Counted from the stretch's first letter, positions 1-8,673 are shown. The stretch: DNA of 64,000 nucleotides from Treponema sp. (GCA_017449285.1 JAFSJX010000098.1:110987-174986), one strand, 5' to 3'. Numbers and translations: made by a program. Notes: a model not told the origin generated them from the sequence alone.

Positions 1-1
1 A

Positions 2-268
2 ACAGGCATTTTTTATATTAACGATATAAAGCAGCTTTCGTTCAGTCATCAAGGGACATTGCTTCAAAAATGTACAGAACAGCAGATTATGTCTACGTTT
101 TTTGCGGAAATTTCGTATGGCAAAACAACATACGGCTATCTGCGGGCGGATTCAACTTCGCTTGCCCGAATCTGGCAGCACAATGATATGGATTTGTTGT
201 TGACTGCGGCAAAAGCAATCGGTATGGCTCTGCATTATCAGAAGAAAACGCTAAAAGATATCCTGTAA
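2..268 (+). CDS. C-terminal part of a GAF-like domain protein (5' end outside window)
   Basis: The frame is open from base 2 and ends in TAA at 266-268; the internal TTG at 59 is not needed as a start because the reading continues upstream. The last 60 residues follow the pattern of a GAF-domain end: GYLRAD, then ARIW, an acidic turn, and LLLTAAKAIGMAL, like the closing strand and helix of GAF sensors. It lies just upstream of a GGDEF/HD-GYP-like pair in the same direction, so a cyclic-di-nucleotide signalling role is plausible. The domain call is by eye from a partial sequence. Confidence 0.5.
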   Translation, partial: TGIFYINDIKQLSFSHQGTLLQKCTEQQIMSTFFAEISYGKTTYGYLRADSTSLARIWQHNDMDLLLTAAKAIGMALHYQKKTLKDIL

Positions 269-307
269 ATATTTATGTTTTATTTTTAGAAAACAGGTGT
301 TATTCAT

Positions 308-336
308 TTGCAGAATTCAAAGATATGGTTTAAAAT
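308..336 (+). promoter_or_regulatory. sigma-70 promoter of the GGDEF gene, near-leaderless
   Basis: TTGCAG (308-313), 17-bp spacer, TAAAAT (331-336), then 8 nt to the ATG at 345. No Shine-Dalgarno sequence precedes that ATG. This spacing supports the 345 start over the GTG at 297. Confidence 0.5.
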
Positions 337-344
337 TACAATGT

Positions 345-1505
345 ATGACAGTAAACCGCTTTAATTATTACGGTTATGACAGAGATACCTATTACGACTG
401 CGTTGATTTAATACATACGACCAACCGCAAACTTATGCTTATTCTGAATTCTTGGTTTTTGCTGGTTAATCTATTGTATCTTGTTTTTTCCGGGTTGAAT
501 CTGTTCGGCGTTACACAGGAAAGAATTCCCTTTTATACCATATATGTGGTACTGGCAATCGTGTATGATTTGATTGTCCTGTTGTTTTCTGCGTTTGTAG
601 AAAAATACAATACGCTGATGGTCTATGTGAACATCGCAATAATGTTGTCTTACGGAATTCTTACTTCGATGGCTCAACCATATATGCCGGCAACAATGTT
701 TCTTGTATTGCTGACAATTTTTTCTTTGTCGTATATCGGAAAAATGTACCAAATGCTTTTTTTGTCAATTGTTTCATGCAGCATCTTCTTGCTTACATCT
801 TTTTTATATAAAACATTTTCTATCGCCTATCACGATATGTATAATGTCTGTATTGTTTTGATTCTTGCGATTGGATTGCATTACACGTTTCAGCGCACAA
901 GAATGCAGCAATTTATTTTGTATCAGCGCGACTTGCAGATTCAGCGGGAACTTGAAGTAAAATCCAGTTTTGATGCGCTTACCTCTCTTTTAAATCGCGG
1001 ACGTTTTTTTTCCATTGCGGAAGAAGTTCTTTCTTATGCAGATGATGAATATATGGTTATCTGTCTTTTGGATTTGGACGGCTTTAAAGAGATAAATGAC
1101 AATCTTGGTCACCAAATGGGCGACAAAGCAATTCAGATTGCAGGAAAAACCATTTTAGAGACGCTTGGTATTGATTTATCAGAAAAATGGTCATTCACCG
1201 AAAAAGCGATTAAAGAGAATGTCAGTTTTGCCGGCCGTCTGGGCGGAGATGAATTTATCGCGCTTATTCGTGGCAAAAGCGGACAAGATGAGATAATTCC
1301 TCTTCTTAAAGAAATGCTCGCCTCTCTTAACAGTGTGCGCTTTGACGGTTTGGACGGTATTCATGCATCGTTTGGAGTGACACAACTTTCAGCAAAAGAC
1401 AAGGATATTGACAGCGCATATAAACGGGCGGATGAAGCATTGTATGCCTCAAAGCGGGCAGGAAAAAATCAGATTCATTTTAGCGAGGAGCTGCAGGCGG
1501 TATGA
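345..1505 (+). CDS. Membrane-anchored GGDEF protein (putative diguanylate cyclase)
   Basis: Likely makes cyclic di-GMP from two GTP at the inner membrane. The first ~180 residues form about six hydrophobic segments with no recognisable sensor domain; the rest is a GGDEF domain with the entry motif DALTSLLNRG, the metal motif LLDLDGF and an intact active-site RLGGDEF near residue 300. No RxxD inhibitory site lies five residues before GGDEF, so product feedback through that site is not expected. Start chosen at ATG 345 because of the promoter just upstream; a longer frame begins at GTG 297. Its TGA overlaps the ATG of the next gene (ATGA), implying coupled translation. Confidence 0.85.
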   Translation: MTVNRFNYYGYDRDTYYDCVDLIHTTNRKLMLILNSWFLLVNLLYLVFSGLNLFGVTQERIPFYTIYVVLAIVYDLIVLLFSAFVEKYNTLMVYVNIAIMLSYGILTSMAQPYMPATMFLVLLTIFSLSYIGKMYQMLFLSIVSCSIFLLTSFLYKTFSIAYHDMYNVCIVLILAIGLHYTFQRTRMQQFILYQRDLQIQRELEVKSSFDALTSLLNRGRFFSIAEEVLSYADDEYMVICLLDLDGFKEINDNLGHQMGDKAIQIAGKTILETLGIDLSEKWSFTEKAIKENVSFAGRLGGDEFIALIRGKSGQDEIIPLLKEMLASLNSVRFDGLDGIHASFGVTQLSAKDKDIDSAYKRADEALYASKRAGKNQIHFSEELQAV

Positions 1506-2431
1506 TAGGAACATGGGAATTTTCAGAATATATGCTTGTACTCGGTTTTATCTTAATGACCGTCAGCATTGTAATATATGTATATCGCGTGTTCATCTGT
1601 AAAGACGTGTTGCTTAAAACGGAAGGCAGACGGACGCTTGCTTCATTTGTTCTGCTGGGAATTTTTCTGTTGATTTTTGTTATGTTTGTTCGCGCGATAA
1701 CGGATGAAATTACAACGATTTGGCTTGGGTTTCCGTTGTTTTTAATCAGTCTTCTGGTGACGTTGCTGCTGCTATGGGCCTTTGGCGAGTTACGGACTGC
1801 GGAAGAACGGGCAATGTCTCTTTTGGAAGCGATGGTCGGTGTGATTGAGGCGGGCGATCCAAATTTGGAAGGACATTCGATACATGTACGCAATTTGACA
1901 ATGTTGCTGTACGATTCTTTGCCGCTGGGTTTGCGTTTAAAAATAAATCCACATAATCTGGAAATGGCAGCCTTGCTTCTTGACGTAGGAAAACTTGGCG
2001 TTCCTCGGAGCATTATCAACAAAGCAGGAAAATTAGAGCCGGAAGAATGGGATTTTATTCGTCGCCATCCGGAAATCGCCGTAAAGATTTTGCAGTCCAT
2101 AAAATCATTTGATACCATTTCTCTTTGGATAAAATATCACCATGAGCGCGTGGACGGAAGCGGCTATTATCATTTAAGGAACGAACAGATTCCTTTGGCT
2201 TCCCGATTGATTGCGGTTGCGGACACTTATTCTGCAATAACAATGGAACGGTCTTACAAAGCCACAATGCCTCATGAAGATGCGCTTGCTGAATTGCGAC
2301 AAGCCGCAGGAAGTCAGTTGGATAGCATGATTGTTGAAATATTCTGTCATATTCCTTACAAAAAAATTGAGCAAAGTTTGATTGACGTAAAGCAGAGAAT
2401 GCAGCGATATGATGAAGAAAATTTCCGCTAG
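1502..2431 (+). CDS. Membrane protein with degenerate HD-GYP domain
   Basis: Three N-terminal membrane segments (about 8-97) are followed by an HD-GYP-type domain. Conserved metal-site pieces are visible: GHSIH, RRHPEI, HHERVDGSGY and AVADTY. The central HD dyad reads LLLDVGK: the histidine is leucine (Leu160-Asp161), and GYP reads GYY. In the HD-GYP phosphodiesterase family that histidine is a metal ligand, so activity is probably lost or altered and the protein may instead sense or bind. Coupled to the GGDEF gene by a 4-nt overlap, which suggests that the pair forms one signalling unit. Confidence 0.75.
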   Translation: MIGTWEFSEYMLVLGFILMTVSIVIYVYRVFICKDVLLKTEGRRTLASFVLLGIFLLIFVMFVRAITDEITTIWLGFPLFLISLLVTLLLLWAFGELRTAEERAMSLLEAMVGVIEAGDPNLEGHSIHVRNLTMLLYDSLPLGLRLKINPHNLEMAALLLDVGKLGVPRSIINKAGKLEPEEWDFIRRHPEIAVKILQSIKSFDTISLWIKYHHERVDGSGYYHLRNEQIPLASRLIAVADTYSAITMERSYKATMPHEDALAELRQAAGSQLDSMIVEIFCHIPYKKIEQSLIDVKQRMQRYDEENFR

Positions 2432-2472
2432 GTTATGGGAATTTTGGGTCACGAAAAAAACGGAGAGAAATA

Positions 2473-3699
2473 ATGAGAAAACGACTGTTCCTGCTTGCGA
2501 TGATTTGTCTTGCGTTGGGATTGTGCGCCTGTAAAAGACAAATTTCTCGTCCGAAAAATCCCGACGCAACATTGACGCTGGCTCTTCGCGCGGGAACGTA
2601 TGCCGAAGTCATAAAAAAATGTCTTCCCGCATTTGAGGCAGAGCATAATGTGCTGTGCAATGTGCTTGAACTTAGTGAGGACGCGCTTCATTCTCTTGTG
2701 GCAAAAGATGCACTTCAGAAAGAAGGCGCGTATGATTTTTGCATGGTGGACGGCTCCTGGATGGCGGAGTATACGGCGAAAGGCGTTCTGAGCAATCTGT
2801 CCGAACTTGGCTATGCGCTTGATGATGACATTATTCCTGCGACAAAAGCAATCTGTTATTATGACGGCGGACTGTATCTTGCTCCTTACTACGGCAACGT
2901 GACGGTTTTGCTGTACAATAAATTGATGGTCAAAGAAGCCGGACTTCAGCCCGAAGACATAAAATCATTGGAAGATATTCAAAAGATTTGTTTGGTTGCG
3001 AAAAAACGACACAATCTAGGATTTATGTATCGCGGAGACACGGCGAATAATATTGTGGTTGATTTTCTGCCGATTCTGCTTTCGTATGGCGGTTGGGTTG
3101 TGGACGAACAGAATAAACCTACAATCAATACGCCAGAATTCCACAAGGCGATGTACACATATCTTTCGCTTATCGGAACAGGTCGGGCGGCAAAAAAAGA
3201 TGACTTAATTGCGGCAATCGCCAATAAATCCGCCGCTATGGGAATCGGCTGGCCAGGCTGGTACACGCCCACACGCAATTCTTCAATGGATTATCTGGCT
3301 TTGTCGGGAAGATACCGACGGGAAAGTGCGATTAAAAACGCGAACATTTATGGCATTTGGGCGGTGGGAATTCCTGCCAATAGCAGACACAAGGAATATG
3401 CGGCGGCTCTCCTTTCTTATCTGATGAATGCCAATGTGCAGAAAGAAACGGTCATGTATGGCGGTGTTCCCTGTCGGTATTCCAGTCTGCGTGATGAAGA
3501 AATTCTTAAAAAATTTCCGCAATATAAAGTGGTCTGCAAGGCATTGGAGGGCGGAGTGTATCGCCCTGTAATGGAAAAATGGACGGAGTTCTATACAATT
3601 TTAGGTAAAGAGATGAAACTGATTATTGACGGCGAAAAAGCAGTTTTGGGTGGCCTTGCCGATGCACAAAAACAACTGGAAAAAATGCTTGCAGAATAA
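2473..3699 (+). CDS. Extracellular solute-binding lipoprotein (ABC sugar type)
   Basis: A signal peptide with lipobox LGLCAC ends at a cysteine about residue 19, giving a lipid-anchored periplasmic protein. The rest has the family 1 solute-binding layout: early strand LTLALRAGTYAEVIKK, then DFCMVDGSWMAEYTAKG, LAPYYGNVTVLLYNKLMV and a late AVGIPANS/YLMNANVQKE region typical of sugar-binding proteins. GGAG precedes the ATG. No permease or ATPase genes adjoin it, so the partner transporter must be elsewhere or it serves the preceding signalling genes as a sensor. Stop codons of this gene and the converging TPR lipoprotein are 1 nt apart. Confidence 0.8.
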   Translation: MRKRLFLLAMICLALGLCACKRQISRPKNPDATLTLALRAGTYAEVIKKCLPAFEAEHNVLCNVLELSEDALHSLVAKDALQKEGAYDFCMVDGSWMAEYTAKGVLSNLSELGYALDDDIIPATKAICYYDGGLYLAPYYGNVTVLLYNKLMVKEAGLQPEDIKSLEDIQKICLVAKKRHNLGFMYRGDTANNIVVDFLPILLSYGGWVVDEQNKPTINTPEFHKAMYTYLSLIGTGRAAKKDDLIAAIANKSAAMGIGWPGWYTPTRNSSMDYLALSGRYRRESAIKNANIYGIWAVGIPANSRHKEYAAALLSYLMNANVQKETVMYGGVPCRYSSLRDEEILKKFPQYKVVCKALEGGVYRPVMEKWTEFYTILGKEMKLIIDGEKAVLGGLADAQKQLEKMLAE

Positions 3700-3700
3700 A

Positions 3701-4330
3701 TTATTTACCGAGGATTTCCGCGATTTTATTTTCAAACTGCTCAATATTTTCGCATTTTAGGTCGCGGGCTTTTTTTAGCGCGTCATCACTTTTTTCTGCG
3801 TTACCAATCATTGCGTATGCCACGGAAAGATTTGCCCGAATAACGGCAATTTTTGGTTCAAGGAAAGCGGCTTTTTCCAGCATCGGGATTGCCTGTGCCG
3901 CATCGTTCTGACCAAGATACAATGCGCCAAGACTTGCATACGCCTCCGCTTTTTTTTCGTCCAGAGAGATGGCTTTTTGGTAAGTTAAGATAGCAGTCTG
4001 GTCATCTTTTACGATGTGATACAACATTCCCAGCGTTACATAGCCACGATAGTCTTCGCGTACTTCCAAAGATTTTTTTTGCGCTTCGATTGCTTTTTCG
4101 TATTCACCTTGATTTGCGTAGGTGTTGGCGATGAACGTATACAAAATTTCTGGTGAATAATTGGTGTCTTCATCTAAAGCCTGCACAAAAAATTGCAGCG
4201 CGGTATCGTACTGACCTGCTCCATACGCTTGGATTGCCTGCCGAACCGTATTGTCACCCGCTTTTGCGCAACTGGTTATGGTCATCAGCACACAAAACAG
4301 CATCGCAAAAAGAAAAAATGCTCGCTTCAT
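3701..4330 (-). CDS. TPR-repeat lipoprotein
   Basis: Signal peptide with lipobox ITSC, followed by about five tetratricopeptide repeats (for example EILYTFIANTYANQGEYEKA, AEAYASLGALYLGQNDAAQA). Probably an envelope scaffold protein; no enzymatic motif is seen. The ORF is open to 4357 but the MKRAFF start at 4330 is preferred because it gives a normal signal peptide and sits 6 nt after a -10 box. Related TPR lipoproteins are common in spirochaetes. Confidence 0.75.
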   Translation of the reverse strand: MKRAFFLFAMLFCVLMTITSCAKAGDNTVRQAIQAYGAGQYDTALQFFVQALDEDTNYSPEILYTFIANTYANQGEYEKAIEAQKKSLEVREDYRGYVTLGMLYHIVKDDQTAILTYQKAISLDEKKAEAYASLGALYLGQNDAAQAIPMLEKAAFLEPKIAVIRANLSVAYAMIGNAEKSDDALKKARDLKCENIEQFENKIAEILGK

Positions 4331-4336
4331 ATCCAA

Positions 4337-4365
4337 AAGATACCGCTTTATCGGCAAAATGGCAA
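4337..4365 (-). promoter_or_regulatory. leaderless promoter of the TPR lipoprotein
   Basis: On the minus strand: TTGCCA (4360-4365), 17 bp, TATCTT (4337-4342), then 6 nt to the ATG at 4330. Expected transcription start falls at or within a base or two of the ATG. Confidence 0.5.
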
Positions 4366-4408
4366 TTCACTAGGAAAATGTCAGCGGAAAAAACGATGGG
4401 AAAGCCCT

Positions 4409-4437
4409 TTGCATAAAAAGAGTATGTCAGATATAAT
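4409..4437 (+). promoter_or_regulatory. promoter of the EamA transporter gene
   Basis: TTGCAT (4409-4414), 17 bp, TATAAT (4432-4437); ATG at 4450. The predicted 5' leader is only about 5 nt, too short for a ribosome binding site. Confidence 0.6.
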
Positions 4438-4449
4438 GCTTTCACTTAT

Positions 4450-5346
4450 ATGACAAAACGAACGATATATCTTTTTTCTGCAATCGGATTATTGCTTGCG
4501 GCGGCTATTTGGGGATTTGCATTTGTCGTTGTTAAAGACAGTCTGGATTACATTGGCGCGGTGTGGATGATGGCGTTCCGCTTTACGATTGCGGCGATTG
4601 CCCTTGCGCTGATTTATTGTGCAAAACTAAAAAATCTTACTCGGCGTGCGTGGATGCATGGGGCGATTCTTGGTGCGTATCTGTTCGGGGCATATTTGTT
4701 TCAGACAATCGGATGTGGCTACACGACTGCGGGAAAAAATGCATTTCTGACGACAATTTATGTGTTTCTTGTGCCACTTTTTTTGTGGATTTTGGTCAAA
4801 AAGAGACCTTCATGGTATGTGTTTGTCTGCGCGATTATGTCGGTTGTTGGAATCGGCTTACTGGCACTGGGTACGGGCGATACAGGTACAATCAACGTGG
4901 GAGACGTGCTTACCCTTGTCTGTGGAATTTTCTACGCTATTCATATTATTTTTACCGCGAAATATGACCATGAGCATGACCCGATTTTGCTGACCGTGCT
5001 GCAATTTTTGTTTGCCGCACTTTTTTCGTGGATTGTCGCACCGTTTATTGATGGGGCTTTTCCGCTTGACCAAGTGACAAATCCGCGCGTTATCATTTCA
5101 ATGTTGTATTTGGGATTGCTTTCTACAATGGTCGCCTTTGTACTGCAGAATGTGGGGTTGAAATATCTGCCTTCTGCTTTGGCGGCATTGTTGCTTTCGT
5201 TTGAGAGCGTGTTTGGCGTTCTGTTCAGCACATTGTTTTTGCGTGAGCGGATTACCCTGCGAATGGGCTTTGGGTGCGTGCTGATTTTTCTTGCGGTCTT
5301 ACTTGCGCAGACTTTGCCAGAATTATTGAAGAAAAAAGAGGAATGA
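4450..5346 (+). CDS. EamA-family drug/metabolite exporter
   Basis: 298 residues with about ten hydrophobic helices in two repeated EamA halves, beginning AAAIWGFAFVVVKDSLDYIG, the usual first-helix signature of DMT-superfamily exporters, and ending in the second-half hallmark LLSFESVFGVLFSTLFLRE. An inner-membrane exporter of small metabolites; substrate cannot be told. Preceded by a good promoter and almost no leader. Converges with proA. Confidence 0.85.
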   Translation: MTKRTIYLFSAIGLLLAAAIWGFAFVVVKDSLDYIGAVWMMAFRFTIAAIALALIYCAKLKNLTRRAWMHGAILGAYLFGAYLFQTIGCGYTTAGKNAFLTTIYVFLVPLFLWILVKKRPSWYVFVCAIMSVVGIGLLALGTGDTGTINVGDVLTLVCGIFYAIHIIFTAKYDHEHDPILLTVLQFLFAALFSWIVAPFIDGAFPLDQVTNPRVIISMLYLGLLSTMVAFVLQNVGLKYLPSALAALLLSFESVFGVLFSTLFLRERITLRMGFGCVLIFLAVLLAQTLPELLKKKEE

Positions 5347-5381
5347 TTTTTTGTCATTTTCCGTACTGCAAATGTTTTTTG

Positions 5382-6683
5382 CTAACGAATCTGTCCGTCG
5401 CCGTCAATCAGAAATTTTGTCGTGGTAAGGGCTTTGATTCCCATTGGACCGCGCGCGTGCAGTTTTTGCGTACTGATTCCTAATTCTGCGCCAAAACCGA
5501 ATTCACCACCATCGGTAAAACGAGTGCTGGCATTCACGTACACACACGCACTGTCGACTTGTGCCTGAAACATTCTGGCGTGAGCGCGGTCGTTGGTACA
5601 GATTGATTCGCTGTGTTTGGTGCTGTGGCTGTTGATGTAGGAAATTGCTTCCCGCACGTCCGAGACAATTTTGACCGCACAAATCAAATCCAAAAATTCA
5701 AAGCCAAAGTCGCTGTCTTTTGCAAGAACAAAATTTCGGTCTTTTTCGGCTATTTTGTCAGCAGGATGTAATGGAATCGCAGTAAAAATATCGTATGCTT
5801 TTTGGTCGGCGCGGATTTCAACTCTGCCAGCGAAGGCTTTTGCCAATTTGGGCAAGAATTGCGCGGCAATATTTTCGTGAACCAAAATACATTCAATTGC
5901 GTTGCAAGCCCCAGGTCGCTGGATTTTTGCGTTCTCCGCAATTTTTGCCGCCGCATCCAAATCCGCGCTTTCGTCTACAAACAGATGACAAATACCTGCT
6001 CCTGTCTCAATCACCGGGATTTTTGCGTTTTGCACCACATTTTGAATCAGTTTTGCGCCGCCACGGGGAAGTACGCAGTCTATCAATCCTACCGCTTTTA
6101 AAATGTGGTCTACATCGCTGTGGTCTTTTTGTGGCTCAGCAAGTGCCAACGCTCCTACAACACCGTCTTCGCCAGCGTCTTTTAATCCTTGCTGAATCGC
6201 TTTTACCAACGCACGATTTGAATTAAGAGCCGAAGATGACCCGCGGAGCAGAATCGCATTTCCGCTTTTGTAGGCAAGACAGAATGCGTCTACGGTAACA
6301 TTGGGGCGGCTTTCGTAGATGATTGCGACTACACCCAGCGGAACACGCACTTGTTTAATGGAAAGTCCTGTGGGAGTGTTCCAGCCGCCCGTCACTTCGC
6401 CGATGGGGTCAGACTGCGAAATCACCACACCCATACTTGCCACAATGCCGTCAATTCGTTTGCCGTCCAGCATAAGCCGTTCCAACAGAGCCTCGCTCAT
6501 ACCATTTTTGCGGGCGGTATCCAAATCAATTTTGTTTGCGGCAATAATTTCGTCACGATTTTTGCTGATAGCGGCGGCAACACACGTAAGCGCGTGATTT
6601 TTTTGTGCGGCAGTGTGCAGAGCCAAAGTTGCCTGTGCTGTATGTAAATTTGAACAAATTTCAGAGATAAGTGTGGTATTCAT
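5382..6683 (-). CDS. proA: Gamma-glutamyl phosphate reductase
   Basis: Second step of proline synthesis: NADPH-dependent reduction of glutamyl 5-phosphate to glutamate semialdehyde. Full length (433 aa). Family signatures include RVPLGVVAIIYESRPNVT, GNAILLRGSSSA and the catalytic cysteine in QRPGACNAIE, and HARGPMGIKALTT near the end. No proB lies alongside in this window. The promoter has its -10 box 6 nt from the ATG, so the message should be leaderless. Confidence 0.95.
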   Translation of the reverse strand: MNTTLISEICSNLHTAQATLALHTAAQKNHALTCVAAAISKNRDEIIAANKIDLDTARKNGMSEALLERLMLDGKRIDGIVASMGVVISQSDPIGEVTGGWNTPTGLSIKQVRVPLGVVAIIYESRPNVTVDAFCLAYKSGNAILLRGSSSALNSNRALVKAIQQGLKDAGEDGVVGALALAEPQKDHSDVDHILKAVGLIDCVLPRGGAKLIQNVVQNAKIPVIETGAGICHLFVDESADLDAAAKIAENAKIQRPGACNAIECILVHENIAAQFLPKLAKAFAGRVEIRADQKAYDIFTAIPLHPADKIAEKDRNFVLAKDSDFGFEFLDLICAVKIVSDVREAISYINSHSTKHSESICTNDRAHARMFQAQVDSACVYVNASTRFTDGGEFGFGAELGISTQKLHARGPMGIKALTTTKFLIDGDGQIR

Positions 6684-6689
6684 AGGATA

Positions 6690-6718
6690 ATTTTGGCAAA
6701 AAGCGGCAGACGGGTCAA
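6690..6718 (-). promoter_or_regulatory. leaderless promoter of proA
   Basis: Minus strand: TTGACC (6713-6718), 17 bp, CAAAAT (6690-6695), 6 nt, ATG at 6683. Confidence 0.5.
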
Positions 6719-6783
6719 GATAGTGCGCATTTTACGCGAATTCTACGTCAAATTTCATTTGGACGGACGAGTTTTTACTCCCC

Positions 6784-6812
6784 TTGCATAAACTGCGGTT
6801 TTGTTCTAATCT
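6784..6812 (+). promoter_or_regulatory. leaderless promoter of the 6819 gene
   Basis: TTGCAT (6784-6789), 17 bp, TAATCT (6807-6812), 6 nt, ATG at 6819; no ribosome binding site. Confidence 0.5.
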
Positions 6813-6818
6813 TACGCT

Positions 6819-7358
6819 ATGGGTCGTGATTTAATAACAGATTTTGTAGAAAAAAAAGTAATTGATGCGATGGATGCAATGCTGTCGTCCAACGATACAA
6901 AAAAAGTCCGGGAATGTGCCATTACCGTTGCGGGTGCATTCTTAGGTGGCGGTGAATTTTCTGGTCATCGTGACGACCCCAAGGAATGTGAACAGCATCT
7001 TTTGCAAAGTTTTCAAAAAAATACTATTCTCCTCGTCCAAAAAACGTGGGTTGAAAAAGATGATGTTTCCCTTAAAGAGCAAGTGCTGTACAAACTTGAC
7101 CAATTCTGCACGGCGATGAAAGATAAAAACTGGACGAAACTCTATCCCTCTTTCCGCGAGATTATCACCGACATCGTATATCTTATGTTTGGAAGTCAGG
7201 CAAAAAGCAAGGATTTTGATGAATATGCCCTGCGTATTGACCCCGAATTCGGCATTTTCTGGTGGTATTTTGCTCAACTTCCCGCTACGGTTGACTGGTC
7301 TGATGACAAAAGTTTTTACGTTCTGCTGGTGGGAATGTTCTTTTTGGCGAACTACTAA
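6819..7358 (+). CDS. Hypothetical cytoplasmic protein
   Basis: Not recognised. 179 residues, no signal peptide or clear membrane segment, largely helical and charged, with a C-terminal aromatic stretch (FGIFWWYFAQLP ... FYVLLVGMFFLANY). Coding character and an appropriately spaced promoter support it as real. Divergent from proA with about 135 bp between. Likely a lineage-specific protein. Confidence 0.6.
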   Translation: MGRDLITDFVEKKVIDAMDAMLSSNDTKKVRECAITVAGAFLGGGEFSGHRDDPKECEQHLLQSFQKNTILLVQKTWVEKDDVSLKEQVLYKLDQFCTAMKDKNWTKLYPSFREIITDIVYLMFGSQAKSKDFDEYALRIDPEFGIFWWYFAQLPATVDWSDDKSFYVLLVGMFFLANY

Positions 7359-7425
7359 TCCCTTTCTTATTCCTTATACTTCCTTATTTTTGCCTTGCGC
7401 AACAACTCGCTATCGTAAATCTTGC

Positions 7426-7454
7426 TTGACAACAAAGTAAGATGCCATTAAAAT
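7426..7454 (+). promoter_or_regulatory. strong sigma-70 promoter of the InlB-repeat lipoprotein
   Basis: Perfect TTGACA (7426-7431), 17-bp spacer, TAAAAT (7449-7454). Transcription would start near 7461 and give a leader of about 70 nt carrying a small ORF and a hairpin. Confidence 0.7.
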
Positions 7455-7486
7455 AGAGGTGCTTTACAATGAATCAGGAGGTTTAT

Positions 7487-7537
7487 ATGATTCACAATTA
7501 CCCCCCCACGTGTATACTAAACACACGTTTAGTATGA
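7487..7537 (+). CDS. 16-codon leader ORF with a C7 tract
   Basis: AGGAGG at 7476-7481 is the best ribosome binding site in the area and serves ATG 7487, not the lipoprotein start. The ORF runs 16 codons through seven cytosines (7501-7507) to a TGA at 7535-7537 that overlaps the lipoprotein ATG at 7534 (ATGA). Adding one C would fuse the leader in frame to the lipoprotein. It could couple translation to the downstream gene or act as a slippage switch; alternatively the true tract has eight C and the lipoprotein simply starts here. Confidence 0.45.
   Translation: MIHNYPPTCILNTRLV
7514..7535 (+). promoter_or_regulatory. hairpin covering the lipoprotein start codon
   Basis: Perfect 9-bp inverted repeat ATACTAAAC / GTTTAGTAT (7514-7522 and 7527-7535) with an ACAC loop. 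The right arm contains the first two bases of the ATG at 7534, so the folded RNA hides the start codon; ribosomes translating the leader ORF would open it. Confidence 0.5.
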
Positions 7538-8601
7538 TAAAATTTTCTTTGTTTTTCTTTTCTGTCTTGTTCCTTGCTTTTCTATCTTTTTCTTGTTCTG
7601 ATGACAGCGACAACAGTGATCCAGAACCAGTAAAGTACACCGTTACATTCAATACCAACGGTGGTAGTGCAATTTCTTCCCAAATAGTAGAGAGTGGCAA
7701 AACGGTAGCAGAACCGACTGCACCTATCAAAGACAGCAGTATTTTTGCCGGATGGTACAGTGATAGCGCATTGACAACAAAATTTTCGTTCAGCACAAAG
7801 ATTACGGCGGACACTACTTTGTATGCAAAATGGACTGAAATTCCTTCGGGAAGTTTTGCCGTCATCTTCAATAGTAACGGTGGCTCTTCCGCAGAAACAC
7901 AAATTGTAGCAGATGGAAATGCAGCAACAGAACCTAGCGTTATTTGGGCTATGCACAGTTTTGATGGATGGTTTACCGATTCTGACTTAACACAGCAATT
8001 CGATTTTTCCACACCAATCACCCAAACAATCACACTGTATGCAAAATGGACAAGTACGGCAACGAATTTTACCTTTAATTTGACAAATAAAGGCGGATAT
8101 AAAGATGTTATCGCCGCCATATCAGGCATTAATGATGATGCTGTAACGATTGCAAAAAATACGACCATCATCAATGACACAGAAAGCGGAGTAGTCGTTA
8201 CTTTGCTCGCAGATGCAAACAGCAATTTGGGCTCGACTATCAATGCTAAAGATATGATAAAGCAACCTCAGTTCAAATACAAAACTCAAACAGCGGGTCT
8301 TGGTGTGCGTTACTGCGGCGTTGAAGTTTCTGGCGTTCAAGGCAAAGTAAAAGTTACCCTTGACTGGTGCGTAAGAAGCGCGATACCCAAAGATGCCGAA
8401 TATATGGCAATAAAAGTGGGAAACAATGCTGTTAAATCTGTAGGAAACGCCGACACCACAAGTGCGTCTACTCCTCGTGAAGTAGCACAAACAGCACTTA
8501 CCGACACCTATGACTTTGGTGATACCGCTGGCAAAATCTATATTGGCTCAACCATTACAGAATTTTGCATAAGGTCTGTTACCATTGAACCCGCTGATTA
8601 A
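7534..8601 (+). CDS. InlB B-repeat (Listeria-Bacteroides repeat) lipoprotein
   Basis: Signal peptide with lipobox LSFSC gives a lipid-anchored surface protein. Two InlB B-repeats follow (about residues 35-100 and 110-175), each with the pattern VTFNTNGGS ... FAGWYSD ... TLYAKWT. The C-terminal 180 residues form an unassigned beta-rich domain. Such repeats occur in adhesins and secreted glycan-active proteins. The MIKFS start gives a proper signal peptide; the strong SD upstream belongs to the leader ORF in another frame. A terminator follows the gene. Confidence 0.75.
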   Translation: MIKFSLFFFSVLFLAFLSFSCSDDSDNSDPEPVKYTVTFNTNGGSAISSQIVESGKTVAEPTAPIKDSSIFAGWYSDSALTTKFSFSTKITADTTLYAKWTEIPSGSFAVIFNSNGGSSAETQIVADGNAATEPSVIWAMHSFDGWFTDSDLTQQFDFSTPITQTITLYAKWTSTATNFTFNLTNKGGYKDVIAAISGINDDAVTIAKNTTIINDTESGVVVTLLADANSNLGSTINAKDMIKQPQFKYKTQTAGLGVRYCGVEVSGVQGKVKVTLDWCVRSAIPKDAEYMAIKVGNNAVKSVGNADTTSASTPREVAQTALTDTYDFGDTAGKIYIGSTITEFCIRSVTIEPAD

Positions 8602-8633
8602 TCACCAATAAGGTAATACAATTCTAATTTATG

Positions 8634-8666
8634 ATTCCCGATGCTTTTCTCATCGGGAATTTTTTA
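8634..8666 (+). terminator. Rho-independent terminator
   Basis: Perfect 10-bp stem ATTCCCGATG / CATCGGGAAT with a 7-nt loop, followed by a run of T. It closes the InlB-repeat lipoprotein transcript. Confidence 0.85.
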
Positions 8667-8673
8667 TGCGTAC

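Noticed and set aside
297..344. GTG start for the GGDEF protein
   Set aside because: The promoter at 308-336 would lie inside this reading, and ATG 345 gives a normal N-terminus.
5382..6683. Expected proB next to proA
   Set aside because: No glutamate 5-kinase reading is found on either side in the window.
7464..8243. 259-residue minus-strand ORF
   Set aside because: Antisense to the InlB-repeat lipoprotein, whose repeats are clear.
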